This document shows positions 1-5,929 of a stretch of DNA of 45,614 bases, one piece after another. The notes below the pieces were generated by a model. That model saw only the letters and a program-made list of their open reading frames with translations. It made no database searches and had not been told where the DNA came from. A program made the position numbers and the translations under genes. This DNA comes from a virus: IMG/VR virus record IMGVR_UViG_3300039449_000033, positions 1 to 45,614 of that record; one strand, 5' to 3'. The first letter of the stretch is position 1. The number at the start of each line of letters is the position of its first letter.

Positions 1-474
1 ATGAACGACTCGGGAACCGCGGCACAATTTTGGCACAGCGGATATGGCTACATGCCCCGCCTGTTCGATGATTCTGATGCAGCTGCGTATCTCGGGGTGA
101 GCCCGCCCGTACTTGAGGCTTTAGGCATCAAGCGCAAGGCGCTCTCTCCACGCATCAAGCGGTACGATCGGCTGGACCTTGACCAGATCACCCCGGCCCA
201 GATCAAGCGCGTCCGCCGTGCTGTTGGAGAGCTTGCCCCCAAGCGCAAAAACACCGTCTTGGATATCGTTCGGGCATTTGTCTACGACCGGGACGGGATG
301 GTCTGCCGATACTGTGGCGACGAGGATGGCCCATTCCACTTGGACCATGTCCTGCCCCTAGCCCGCGGCGGTGATGATGAAGCGACCAACCTGACGGTGG
401 CCTGTGCGAGCTGCAATTGCTCAAAGGGCCAGAAGACGCTTGAGGAGTGGGGCTGGCCCCGCGCCATACCCTAG
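1..474 (+). CDS. HTH-HNH endonuclease-like protein
   Basis: The protein has 157 residues. Residues about 18-62 look like an excisionase/MerR-type helix-turn-helix (DSDAAAYLGVSPPVLEALGI). Residues about 98-143 form an HNH nuclease fold with CRYCG, FHLDHVLPLARGG and a closing CASCNCSKG, so both the zinc-knuckle cysteines and the catalytic His are present. The expected activity is metal-dependent DNA cleavage or nicking, with the N-terminal domain giving DNA binding. The window opens exactly on this ATG, so a longer upstream start cannot be excluded. An internal ATG at 52 would keep both domains. It leads a short plus-strand operon at the left edge, facing the late genes. It could be a mobile homing-type nuclease or a resident phage nuclease. 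Confidence 0.8.
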   Translation: MNDSGTAAQFWHSGYGYMPRLFDDSDAAAYLGVSPPVLEALGIKRKALSPRIKRYDRLDLDQITPAQIKRVRRAVGELAPKRKNTVLDIVRAFVYDRDGMVCRYCGDEDGPFHLDHVLPLARGGDDEATNLTVACASCNCSKGQKTLEEWGWPRAIP

Positions 475-563
475 CGAAAACAACGGCGGCGTCTGTATCG
501 CAGAGAGGCAGCGCCGCACCGGAAATCAAGGGCCTGCACGGTGGCCTGTATCGGAGATGGACG

Positions 564-827
564 ATGGGATTGCAGGCAAACGCTGATCTTGTTGCCGCTT
601 GGGTTGAGAACGCGACGCTTCGCGAGCGAGTGGAGGCGGCTGATGAAACCATCAGAGCGCTTGTCGCCCTACTGCGGGACTGCGAAATGGACGCGCTTGG
701 GTGGGCTTCGCACGCACCCGCCTTGTGCGCTCAAGGTTATGACGCAGAATATAGCGGCGCGCTTGCCGGCCGCATAAGCGCGGCTCTCGCTAGCGTAGAT
801 CAGGCGGGGAAGCCTCAGTGCGGGTGA
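564..827 (+). CDS. hypothetical coiled-coil protein
   Basis: This is an 87-residue protein of unknown function. The frame is open further upstream, but the start at 564 is preceded by GGAG seven bases before the ATG, and the upstream part reads as low-quality protein, so 564 is preferred. Residues about 14-36 (ENATLRERVEAADETIRALV) are predicted coiled coil, a pattern common in small early phage proteins. The 3' end overlaps the GTG start of the next gene by ten bases, which implies translational coupling. Confidence 0.6.
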   Translation: MGLQANADLVAAWVENATLRERVEAADETIRALVALLRDCEMDALGWASHAPALCAQGYDAEYSGALAGRISAALASVDQAGKPQCG

Positions 828-1165
828 TTGTCTGCGGCGGCAGGGACTTTTCAGATAGAGCAGGCTTATATGCCGCCCTGGACCGCTTCCGCTCCTCGTA
901 CGGGATCACCTGCGTTATCCAAGGGGCGGCGCCGGGGGCCGATATCATGGCCTATGATTGGGCTGCTGATCGGCGAGTGATGGTGATTAACGAGCCAGCC
1001 ATGTGGAAAACACACGGCAAGAGCGCGGGCCCCATACGCAACCAGCTCATGATTGACGAACATAAACCGAATGCGGTGATCGCTTTCCCCGGCGGGGTTG
1101 GCACCGCTGACATGATAAAGCGGGCTAAGGCGGCGAGTATCCCCGTCTACGTTCCGGCGACCTGA
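818..1165 (+). CDS. SLOG-superfamily protein (DUF2493/YspA-like)
   Basis: The 115-residue protein starts with GTG at 818, preceded by GGGGAAG at a suitable distance. It opens with MRVIVCGGRDFSD, the typical DUF2493 start, followed by the Rossmann-like motifs IQGAAPGAD, a conserved RNQLMID segment and AFPGGVGTADM. The SLOG superfamily binds nucleotides or nucleotide-derived ligands, and members occur as sensors in conflict systems. Stand-alone phage copies have no settled function. The family call is secure and the role is unknown. It sits in the left-edge accessory operon after a coiled-coil protein. Confidence 0.85.
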   Translation: MRVIVCGGRDFSDRAGLYAALDRFRSSYGITCVIQGAAPGADIMAYDWAADRRVMVINEPAMWKTHGKSAGPIRNQLMIDEHKPNAVIAFPGGVGTADMIKRAKAASIPVYVPAT

Positions 1166-1204
1166 CGGCTTACGGGCCTGTATGTATCAAGGATGGAGAC
1201 GGGG

Positions 1205-1426
1205 ATGGACGCCGACATGAGAGAACTAGCCGCCGTGGAAGCTGCCCGCCTTGCGTATGAAGCGGGCTGGCAGCAAGCTATCAAAGCTTCGGCGCGATGT
1301 GCGCAGGTTCACATGCTGGGCATGGCACGAGACAGATCGGATCGTGTGGTTGCGAAGATCCTCGCGCTGCCCTGCCCCACCCCCTCTGGCCGCGGCCCTA
1401 TCGGAGAGACGGACAGTCAGGCATAG
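1205..1426 (+). CDS. small hypothetical protein
   Basis: A 73-residue protein with no recognised domain. It has an Ala-rich amphipathic N-terminal helix (RELAAVEAARLAYEAGWQQA). Start 1205 is chosen because GGAG lies six bases upstream; an in-frame ATG at 1193 has its purine tract too close. The C-terminal tail (PCPTPSGRGPIGETDSQA) looks disordered. It ends 15 bp from the convergent end of the minus-strand HNH gene. No clear terminator is visible between them. Confidence 0.5.
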   Translation: MDADMRELAAVEAARLAYEAGWQQAIKASARCAQVHMLGMARDRSDRVVAKILALPCPTPSGRGPIGETDSQA

Positions 1427-1440
1427 CCCATCCCCCGCTC

Positions 1441-1890
1441 CTACCGGAAGTCATCCGCGCGCTGAGACTTGCCCATGTTGCAATCGTTGCAAAGCACTTG
1501 AAGGTTGGAGATGTCCAAACCCAAATCGGGGCGCAGCTTCAAGGCTTTAATGTGATCCACGACCAGATGCCCCGCACGGCCACTAGCCGCCGTCCACCCG
1601 CAGCACTGGCAGCGGTGCCCGTGTTTCATCAGCGCGCCGTATCTAGCTTTTTTCCACGCCCAAGATTGATAGAAAGCCTTGGCCGCTACAGTCTCGACCT
1701 TGGCTATTGGCGGGCCGGGATTAAGGCCCTCAAGTTTTTCGACAAGATACCGTTTCCACCCCTTTGGAAGGGGCCACGCAAGGCCATGTTTCTGCGCATA
1801 TGCACGATTGATGCGGCTGCCGAACTTTCGGGCAGCAATCTCTTTGACTTGCTTGTCGGAGAGTGTTTTCTGGGTTATGGTTTCGGACAT
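1441..1890 (-). CDS. HNH endonuclease
   Basis: 149 residues. The C-terminal half carries an HNH fold: CQCCGW at about 93-98, then HLVVDHIKAL and a closing CNDCNMGKS. The metal-binding cysteines and the catalytic His in VDHI are present. The N-terminal half is basic and lacks a recognised domain. It is the last gene of the minus-strand late region, beyond the spanin genes. It lies 135 bp from its neighbour with its own spacing, unlike the tightly overlapping lysis genes, which suits a mobile insertion. Confidence 0.85.
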   Translation of the reverse strand: MSETITQKTLSDKQVKEIAARKFGSRINRAYAQKHGLAWPLPKGWKRYLVEKLEGLNPGPPIAKVETVAAKAFYQSWAWKKARYGALMKHGHRCQCCGWTAASGRAGHLVVDHIKALKLRPDLGLDISNLQVLCNDCNMGKSQRADDFR

Positions 1891-2025
1891 CAGAGCGCTC
1901 CAATCGCTTTCTGGTCACGGCTCGGGACGCTTGCAACGTCGCCGGGCCATTCTTTTGTCACCATACACCAGACTGATTCGCGAAACAAGAACATCTGCGA
2001 ACCCGGCCCATATTTTGCTGGCGAA
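1891..2025. other. intergenic, nothing recognised
   Basis: There are 135 bp between the HNH gene and the o-spanin gene. No open frame, strong hairpin or T-tract was found. It may carry a promoter for the HNH gene, but no good -35/-10 pair is evident. Confidence 0.4.
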
Positions 2026-2226
2026 TCAAACGTCTCGACAGTATGCGTCCAGCTTGGCTATCAGCACCGCCGTCCCGCGGGCTGACACAGGTCCGCCGTC
2101 CACCTCGAACCCCGCAGCCGCGCCCCGGCGCTCCGCTTTGGTCCCGGAACAGATCGCCGGGCTACTTGCGGGCACGCTTGCGCAGCCACTCGCTAACATC
2201 GTCATCAGACATGCCAGATACTTCAT
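2026..2226 (-). CDS. o-spanin lipoprotein (Rz1-like)
   Basis: A 66-residue protein beginning MKYLACLMTMLASGCASV, a lipoprotein signal peptide with a LASGC lipobox, so the mature N-terminal Cys is expected to be lipidated and moved to the outer membrane. The mature part is about 50 residues, as in Rz1-type outer-membrane spanins. The frame is open further upstream, but only the internal ATG at 2226 gives the signal peptide. It overlaps the upstream membrane-anchored coiled-coil gene by 65 bp in another frame, the classic Rz/Rz1 arrangement. Together the pair would fuse inner and outer membranes at the end of lysis. Confidence 0.8.
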   Translation of the reverse strand: MKYLACLMTMLASGCASVPASSPAICSGTKAERRGAAAGFEVDGGPVSARGTAVLIAKLDAYCRDV

Positions 2227-2383
2227 CGCGGGCCTCCTTGGCCTTGGTGTGGGTGATAGCGTCCGCCTTGGCTTGCTTGGCGGCGCGGTCGGTCTGCTCT
2301 GCCTTGCGGCCCTTGCGGGTGCCCAGCAGGTAGCCCCCGACGACAACGACGGCGGCGATGATCAGGCTGATGATATGGTCCAT
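2162..2383 (-). CDS. i-spanin (Rz-like)
   Basis: 73 residues: an N-terminal transmembrane helix (about 3-21, IISLIIAAVVVVGGYLLGT) followed by a charged helical periplasmic segment rich in Lys, Ala and Glu. This is short for an i-spanin but has the right topology. It starts at the last base of the holin gene and overlaps the lipoprotein gene. The role as inner-membrane partner of the lipoprotein is inferred from topology and position between holin and Rz1-like lipoprotein. Sequence similarity to lambda Rz is not expected at this length. Confidence 0.7.
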   Translation of the reverse strand: MDHIISLIIAAVVVVGGYLLGTRKGRKAEQTDRAAKQAKADAITHTKAKEARDEVSGMSDDDVSEWLRKRARK

Positions 2384-2574
2384 CAGGTTGCCCCACCCCG
2401 GCGTTTCGCCAGCGCATAGGCGGCTTCCGCAGCAGCGGCCAAGCCAACGCCGAGGATCATCAGCAGGTCAGGGTCTGCCGCGATCTGCGCCCCGATCTCC
2501 TCGGTGACAAAACCATAGGTGACGAGCGCAGCAGCGAGATAACGCAGCAAAATTCGGGCGATCGGTCCGACCAT
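2383..2574 (-). CDS. holin, Pam3-gp28-like
   Basis: 63 residues with two hydrophobic segments (about 5-23 and 36-54) separated by TEEIGAQIAADPD, then the basic tail KRRGGAT. The pattern (ARILLRYLAAALVTYG, ADPDLLMILGVGLAAAAEA) matches the Pam3-gp28 putative holin family known from marine Rhodobacterales phages. It lies one base after the endolysin stop. Holins make the membrane lesion that lets endolysin act and time lysis. Confidence is high for family resemblance and moderate for function. Confidence 0.78.
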   Translation of the reverse strand: MVGPIARILLRYLAAALVTYGFVTEEIGAQIAADPDLLMILGVGLAAAAEAAYALAKRRGGAT

Positions 2575-2575
2575 T

Positions 2576-3385
2576 TCATTTCACTCCCAGGTAAGCGGCG
2601 ACGGCAGCGGCCAGCGCGGCGATGATGTAGATGATGCCCTTGCCCTGACCGGAGACGGCGGGCTTGGCCGGCGGGCGGGCGTCGATGACAGGGACGGCGC
2701 CGAAGCTGACCGGCGGCATGGACAGCAGCGCCTTGTGCATTGACGCCAAGGTGATGGGTCCGGGAACGCCGTCGGGCGTCAGACCAAGCGCCATCTGATA
2801 GCCACGCACGTCAGTCGGCTTGCGGCCCATCAGGATCAGCGCGGCGCGGGCGTAGCGCTGCTGCCGGTCGGCATAACCGTTCAGGCCACCGTTGATGCGC
2901 TTGGTGACTGCCTCGAAATCGCCACGGTCGGCCAAGGCGTTGATGCTGCGGGTGTCCCAGTACCAGATCGGGCCAAGACCCTCCCACGGGTCCGTGTTGA
3001 CGGCATCGGGGTTCTTGACGAAGTCCGGGGCGGCGCGATCCATCTTGCGCGCCCATGCGGTGAACTGAGCATAGTTTGACTTGCCGGTAATCTGGATCGG
3101 ACCCCTGCCTCGGTACAGGTAGCCATCCCCATCAGCAGCGGCAGTGTTCCCCAGGTCGGTCCGCGTGTCGTATCGCTTCTGCGCGGCCGTCGGTCCCCAC
3201 AGCTCGCGGTCGTATTTCCAGCCCGCGCTCTCATGCGACAGCTGGCCCAGATACATCGCCAGCCGGTGGGGGCGCTCCAGCCCTGCCCCGACGCCGCCGC
3301 GCTGAAGCCCGGCCAGCGTCGATCGCATATTGTCGTTCTCATTCGTCCCGGCCAGCAAGGCCAGGGTCTGCGCGGTGATCTGCAT
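2576..3385 (-). CDS. endolysin, GH19 chitinase-like
   Basis: 269 residues. Residues about 35-185 are a glycoside hydrolase family 19 domain: GQLSHESAGWKYDRELWGP places the likely general acid at E52 with E61 as second acidic residue, followed by the conserved YRGRGPIQITG block (91-101). Residues about 195-220 (RGYQMALGLTPDGVPGPIT) resemble a peptidoglycan-binding repeat. The last 20 residues (GIIYIIAALAAAVAAYLGVK) are one transmembrane helix, so the enzyme may be tail-anchored to the inner membrane. It would cleave peptidoglycan glycan strands. It heads the lysis cassette: endolysin, holin, i-spanin, o-spanin. Confidence 0.9.
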   Translation of the reverse strand: MQITAQTLALLAGTNENDNMRSTLAGLQRGGVGAGLERPHRLAMYLGQLSHESAGWKYDRELWGPTAAQKRYDTRTDLGNTAAADGDGYLYRGRGPIQITGKSNYAQFTAWARKMDRAAPDFVKNPDAVNTDPWEGLGPIWYWDTRSINALADRGDFEAVTKRINGGLNGYADRQQRYARAALILMGRKPTDVRGYQMALGLTPDGVPGPITLASMHKALLSMPPVSFGAVPVIDARPPAKPAVSGQGKGIIYIIAALAAAVAAYLGVK

Positions 3386-3495
3386 TGGGTTGCTCCATGC
3401 GGACGCGGCCCGGACGCTTACACGTCGGGCGGGTCATGTTCGGTTTTCGGGGGCTCGTTAACGCGAGCGGTTCAGGTAGCGGATGTGGACCTGCG

Positions 3496-4062
3496 CTATG
3501 GGAAATTGAGACGCGCGAAATCGCCATGCAGTTGGCGAGCGGCTTCGTCATAAGCCATGGCTGCCTCTACGGACGTGTCGAAATAGCCAAGCCCGCGGCG
3601 TTTGCCACAGAGTCTAATCTCTGCGCGCCACTTGCGTCTGGTTTTGAACCAATGAACGCCTTTATAACCGCTCGTGTTATCCGCCCGCAGGCCAACATTA
3701 CATCTGTTTTCGGATGCAGTTGCTTCTCGCAGGTTCGAAATCCGATTATCTGCCTTGTCGCCGTTTATGTGGTCTATGTGACCATTGGGCTCATATCCGT
3801 AAAATAGTGCCCACATAATCCGATGAGTGCGATGCTGGCACCCAAAGATAGTGCCATGCAGATAGCCGTTGGAAAGAGACGCGGTGAACGCTTCTTTTCC
3901 AGCAAAACGGGTATTCCAAATCGCCGCGTTCCGGGCCGCCGAATACTTGCCAGAGGTAAACATCGATACAGGGCGCTCTTTCCAAAAGAGTTTGCCCGTT
4001 TCCGGTTCATGCCGGAACAGTTGACGGAGAACCTCGAGGGAGGGTAAAGGGCGTATAGCCAT
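3496..4062 (-). CDS. HNH homing endonuclease with AP2 DNA-binding domain
   Basis: 188 residues. An HNH_3-type core lies in the middle ([20 protein letters not shown] at about 94-113, catalytic His in DHIN). A C-terminal AP2/ERF-type domain follows ([20 protein letters not shown], then [20 protein letters not shown]). This HNH plus AP2 combination is typical of free-standing phage homing endonucleases that cut an allele lacking them. Base use is more AT-rich than the flanking lysis and membrane genes. It interrupts the run of small overlapping genes between the endolysin and the membrane-protein cluster. Confidence 0.9.
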   Translation of the reverse strand: MAIRPLPSLEVLRQLFRHEPETGKLFWKERPVSMFTSGKYSAARNAAIWNTRFAGKEAFTASLSNGYLHGTIFGCQHRTHRIMWALFYGYEPNGHIDHINGDKADNRISNLREATASENRCNVGLRADNTSGYKGVHWFKTRRKWRAEIRLCGKRRGLGYFDTSVEAAMAYDEAARQLHGDFARLNFP

Positions 4063-4180
4063 GACGTGATCCTTCCGTGATCCGTTTGGTTAGGGCTGCG
4101 GCGGTGTGTCCAGCACCTCGCAGTCCGTTGATTCTAGCACAGAATAGGCGCGGCGAAAGCCTTTCCGACCTGATCTTTTT

Positions 4181-4576
4181 CTAAGACTTCAGTTGGGCTC
4201 GAACTAGCTCCATAGTCAGTCGCTCCATGCGCTGGCCGGTGTCCTTGATCTCGTCTCGCATATCTTCGGACACCTCGCTGTTGCGGTTCAGGCTCAGGGT
4301 CAGCTTGCTTTTCGCGTCCACATCGCGATCAATCGCCGCCGTCAGCAAAACCGCAGCTGCGGTAAAGCCATCCAGAGACTTCACCATCCGGTCGACGCCC
4401 GCGTTGTCCACGATGGCGCCCTTTACCTCAGCAAAAGCAGGCGGAGGCACTACTGGCTTTCCTTTGCCACCGAACAGCTGGGCGATGGTGCCGCCTCCGA
4501 AAATAGCGGCCAGCATGGTGAAAAAGCCGATGATGGCTGCGCTTAGATCAGGACTTTCCAGCCAACGCATTGGCAT
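4181..4576 (-). CDS. membrane protein with C-terminal coiled coil
   Basis: 131 residues. One hydrophobic helix near the N terminus (about 11-35, SAAIIGFFTMLAAIFGGGT), a Pro-rich linker (KGKPVVPPPAF), a helical middle, and a probable coiled coil at the C terminus (SEDMRDEIKDTGQRMERLTM). No family recognised. It overlaps the upstream membrane gene by 29 bp. Because it lies between tail-fibre and lysis genes it may belong to lysis or to virion-host interaction, but nothing in the sequence decides this. Confidence 0.65.
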   Translation of the reverse strand: MPMRWLESPDLSAAIIGFFTMLAAIFGGGTIAQLFGGKGKPVVPPPAFAEVKGAIVDNAGVDRMVKSLDGFTAAAVLLTAAIDRDVDAKSKLTLSLNRNSEVSEDMRDEIKDTGQRMERLTMELVRAQLKS

Positions 4577-5024
4577 TCCTCCTGACGGCTGCCATATCCC
4601 GGCGCGTCAGAAACACGTTGCGCCATTCGTGGGGCGCGATGAAAACGCCGTAAGCGATCATGCCGGTGGGCAGGCCGTTCCCGGCCAAGTAGGCGTATAG
4701 CATCCCTAGCCCCACAGAACTCCAAGCGACAAAGGCAATGATTGAGCCAATGAACCTCAGCGTCGGGGTATAAGGCCGTAAGGGCAAGAACGTGCCGTTA
4801 AGGACTAACCCCACGGCCCGGAACGCTGCCCCCGCCATAAGCAGGTTGGCCCATATCGCCTGATCGGCCCAGCTTGCCATGATGCGGAAGCTTTCCGCGT
4901 CAAACACCCCTGGCGTCGAGTAAAGGACGTAGCCCCAAAGAAACAACGCCGCTGTTCCGACATATTCCGAGAACCGCGCGTCTGCGTGCTCCCATATGCC
5001 TTCCGCCACCCTGACGATAATCAT
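4548..5024 (-). CDS. multi-pass membrane protein
   Basis: 158 residues with about four hydrophobic segments (near 23-42, 58-78, 88-108 and 115-130). It has no recognised catalytic motif. It forms a tight trio with its neighbours: its ATG overlaps the stop of the upstream membrane gene in an ATGA junction, and its 3' end overlaps the next one. The trio probably acts together in the inner membrane. The function is unknown. Confidence 0.65.
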   Translation of the reverse strand: MIIVRVAEGIWEHADARFSEYVGTAALFLWGYVLYSTPGVFDAESFRIMASWADQAIWANLLMAGAAFRAVGLVLNGTFLPLRPYTPTLRFIGSIIAFVAWSSVGLGMLYAYLAGNGLPTGMIAYGVFIAPHEWRNVFLTRRDMAAVRRNANALAGKS

Positions 5025-5392
5025 TGCCGTTTCCTCACTCCAACTATCATCACCCCGACAGATGCGCCCCAGCAGAGCGTCGCCATGTTCAGGTCGCGGC
5101 TTCCGAGAAATGTTGCGGCGTAGCAGCTGAAAGCGACTGCCACCGTATCAAGCAGGCAGTCCCAAGCGAGCTTTGAGCTTTGCGCATCCGAAAGCAGGAA
5201 CTGCGGCAACTCCCACAGCATCAGGTAAAGCACCGGCACCACCCATGCTGCCGTCCACATGTTGGAGTAGATCGCCAGGATGCCCCACGGCCCGAGAGCC
5301 AAGTACGCGTGGCCGCCGTAGACACTGGCCCAGTAGTGCGGTGCCCGCTGCGCCTCGGGTGAGCGCAGCAGCTCTTTCAGAAACGCGATCAT
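5021..5392 (-). CDS. multi-pass membrane protein
   Basis: 123 residues with three to four hydrophobic segments (about 27-45, 47-68, 80-96 and 105-119). It starts in an ATGA overlap with the upstream winged-helix gene and ends in an ATGA overlap with the next membrane gene, so the whole set should be co-translated. Not recognised as a known family. Possible roles are lysis control or superinfection immunity. This is inference from topology and position only. Confidence 0.65.
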   Translation of the reverse strand: MIAFLKELLRSPEAQRAPHYWASVYGGHAYLALGPWGILAIYSNMWTAAWVVPVLYLMLWELPQFLLSDAQSSKLAWDCLLDTVAVAFSCYAATFLGSRDLNMATLCWGASVGVMIVGVRKRQ

Positions 5393-5916
5393 GCCGGCCT
5401 CATCATGTAGCCGTGACCGTGCGCCGTCTGGACAGTGTACTTCCCGGCCAGCTTCACGCGCAGCTTGCGGATGTAGACCCAGACCATCCTGAGCGTGTAG
5501 CGATCAGGGTTGCCCGGTTGGGACACGTCGAGGAAGTCGACCATGCGCTGCGTGGGCACGACATGGTTCATGTTGCGGTACAGCAGGCCGAAGATCATCC
5601 CCTCGCCCTGCGTGAGGCCCAGAGAGGCCGCAAAGGCCAGCGTCTCGCCGTCCTGGCCGGTCTGCTGCTTGAACGCCTCCAGCACGTATTCCAGCGCCTC
5701 GGTCGGCCGCATGTCAGCGATGGCCGTGTCGATGCTCTCGTGCGTGCGGTTGGGCACCCGTCGCCCCCGGATGGGGATGCCGGCGCGGTCGCATAGCCGA
5801 TAGACTGCAGCACTGGACGCGCCCACCTCAGCCGCGATGGCGCGACTGTTCTCGCCTTGGGAGACGCGCTGCCGCACCTCCTCAAGGTCGATAGGGATAT
5901 ACTGACGTTTCGTCAT
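5389..5916 (-). CDS. two-domain DNA-binding protein: HTH plus OmpR-type winged helix
   Basis: 175 residues. Residues about 10-47 form a Hin/homeodomain-like helix-turn-helix (VSQGENSRAIAAEVGASSAA, followed by VYRLCDRAGIP). The C-terminal 90 residues match the OmpR/PhoB winged-helix effector fold: LTQGEGMIFGLLYRNMNHVV, RYTLRMVWVYIRKLRVKL and the closing HGHGYM, where response regulators have GxGY. There is no receiver domain and so no phospho-acceptor Asp. It sits 14 bp after the tail-fibre gene and overlaps the membrane trio. A regulator of the fibre or lysis region is plausible. Its target is unknown. Confidence 0.75.
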   Translation of the reverse strand: MTKRQYIPIDLEEVRQRVSQGENSRAIAAEVGASSAAVYRLCDRAGIPIRGRRVPNRTHESIDTAIADMRPTEALEYVLEAFKQQTGQDGETLAFAASLGLTQGEGMIFGLLYRNMNHVVPTQRMVDFLDVSQPGNPDRYTLRMVWVYIRKLRVKLAGKYTVQTAHGHGYMMRPA

Positions 5917-5929
5917 GACAGGGCGATCC

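Noticed and set aside
3452-3470. Terminator between the endolysin and AP2-HNH genes
   Set aside because: GCTCG/CGAGC forms a short palindrome but no T-run follows on either strand.
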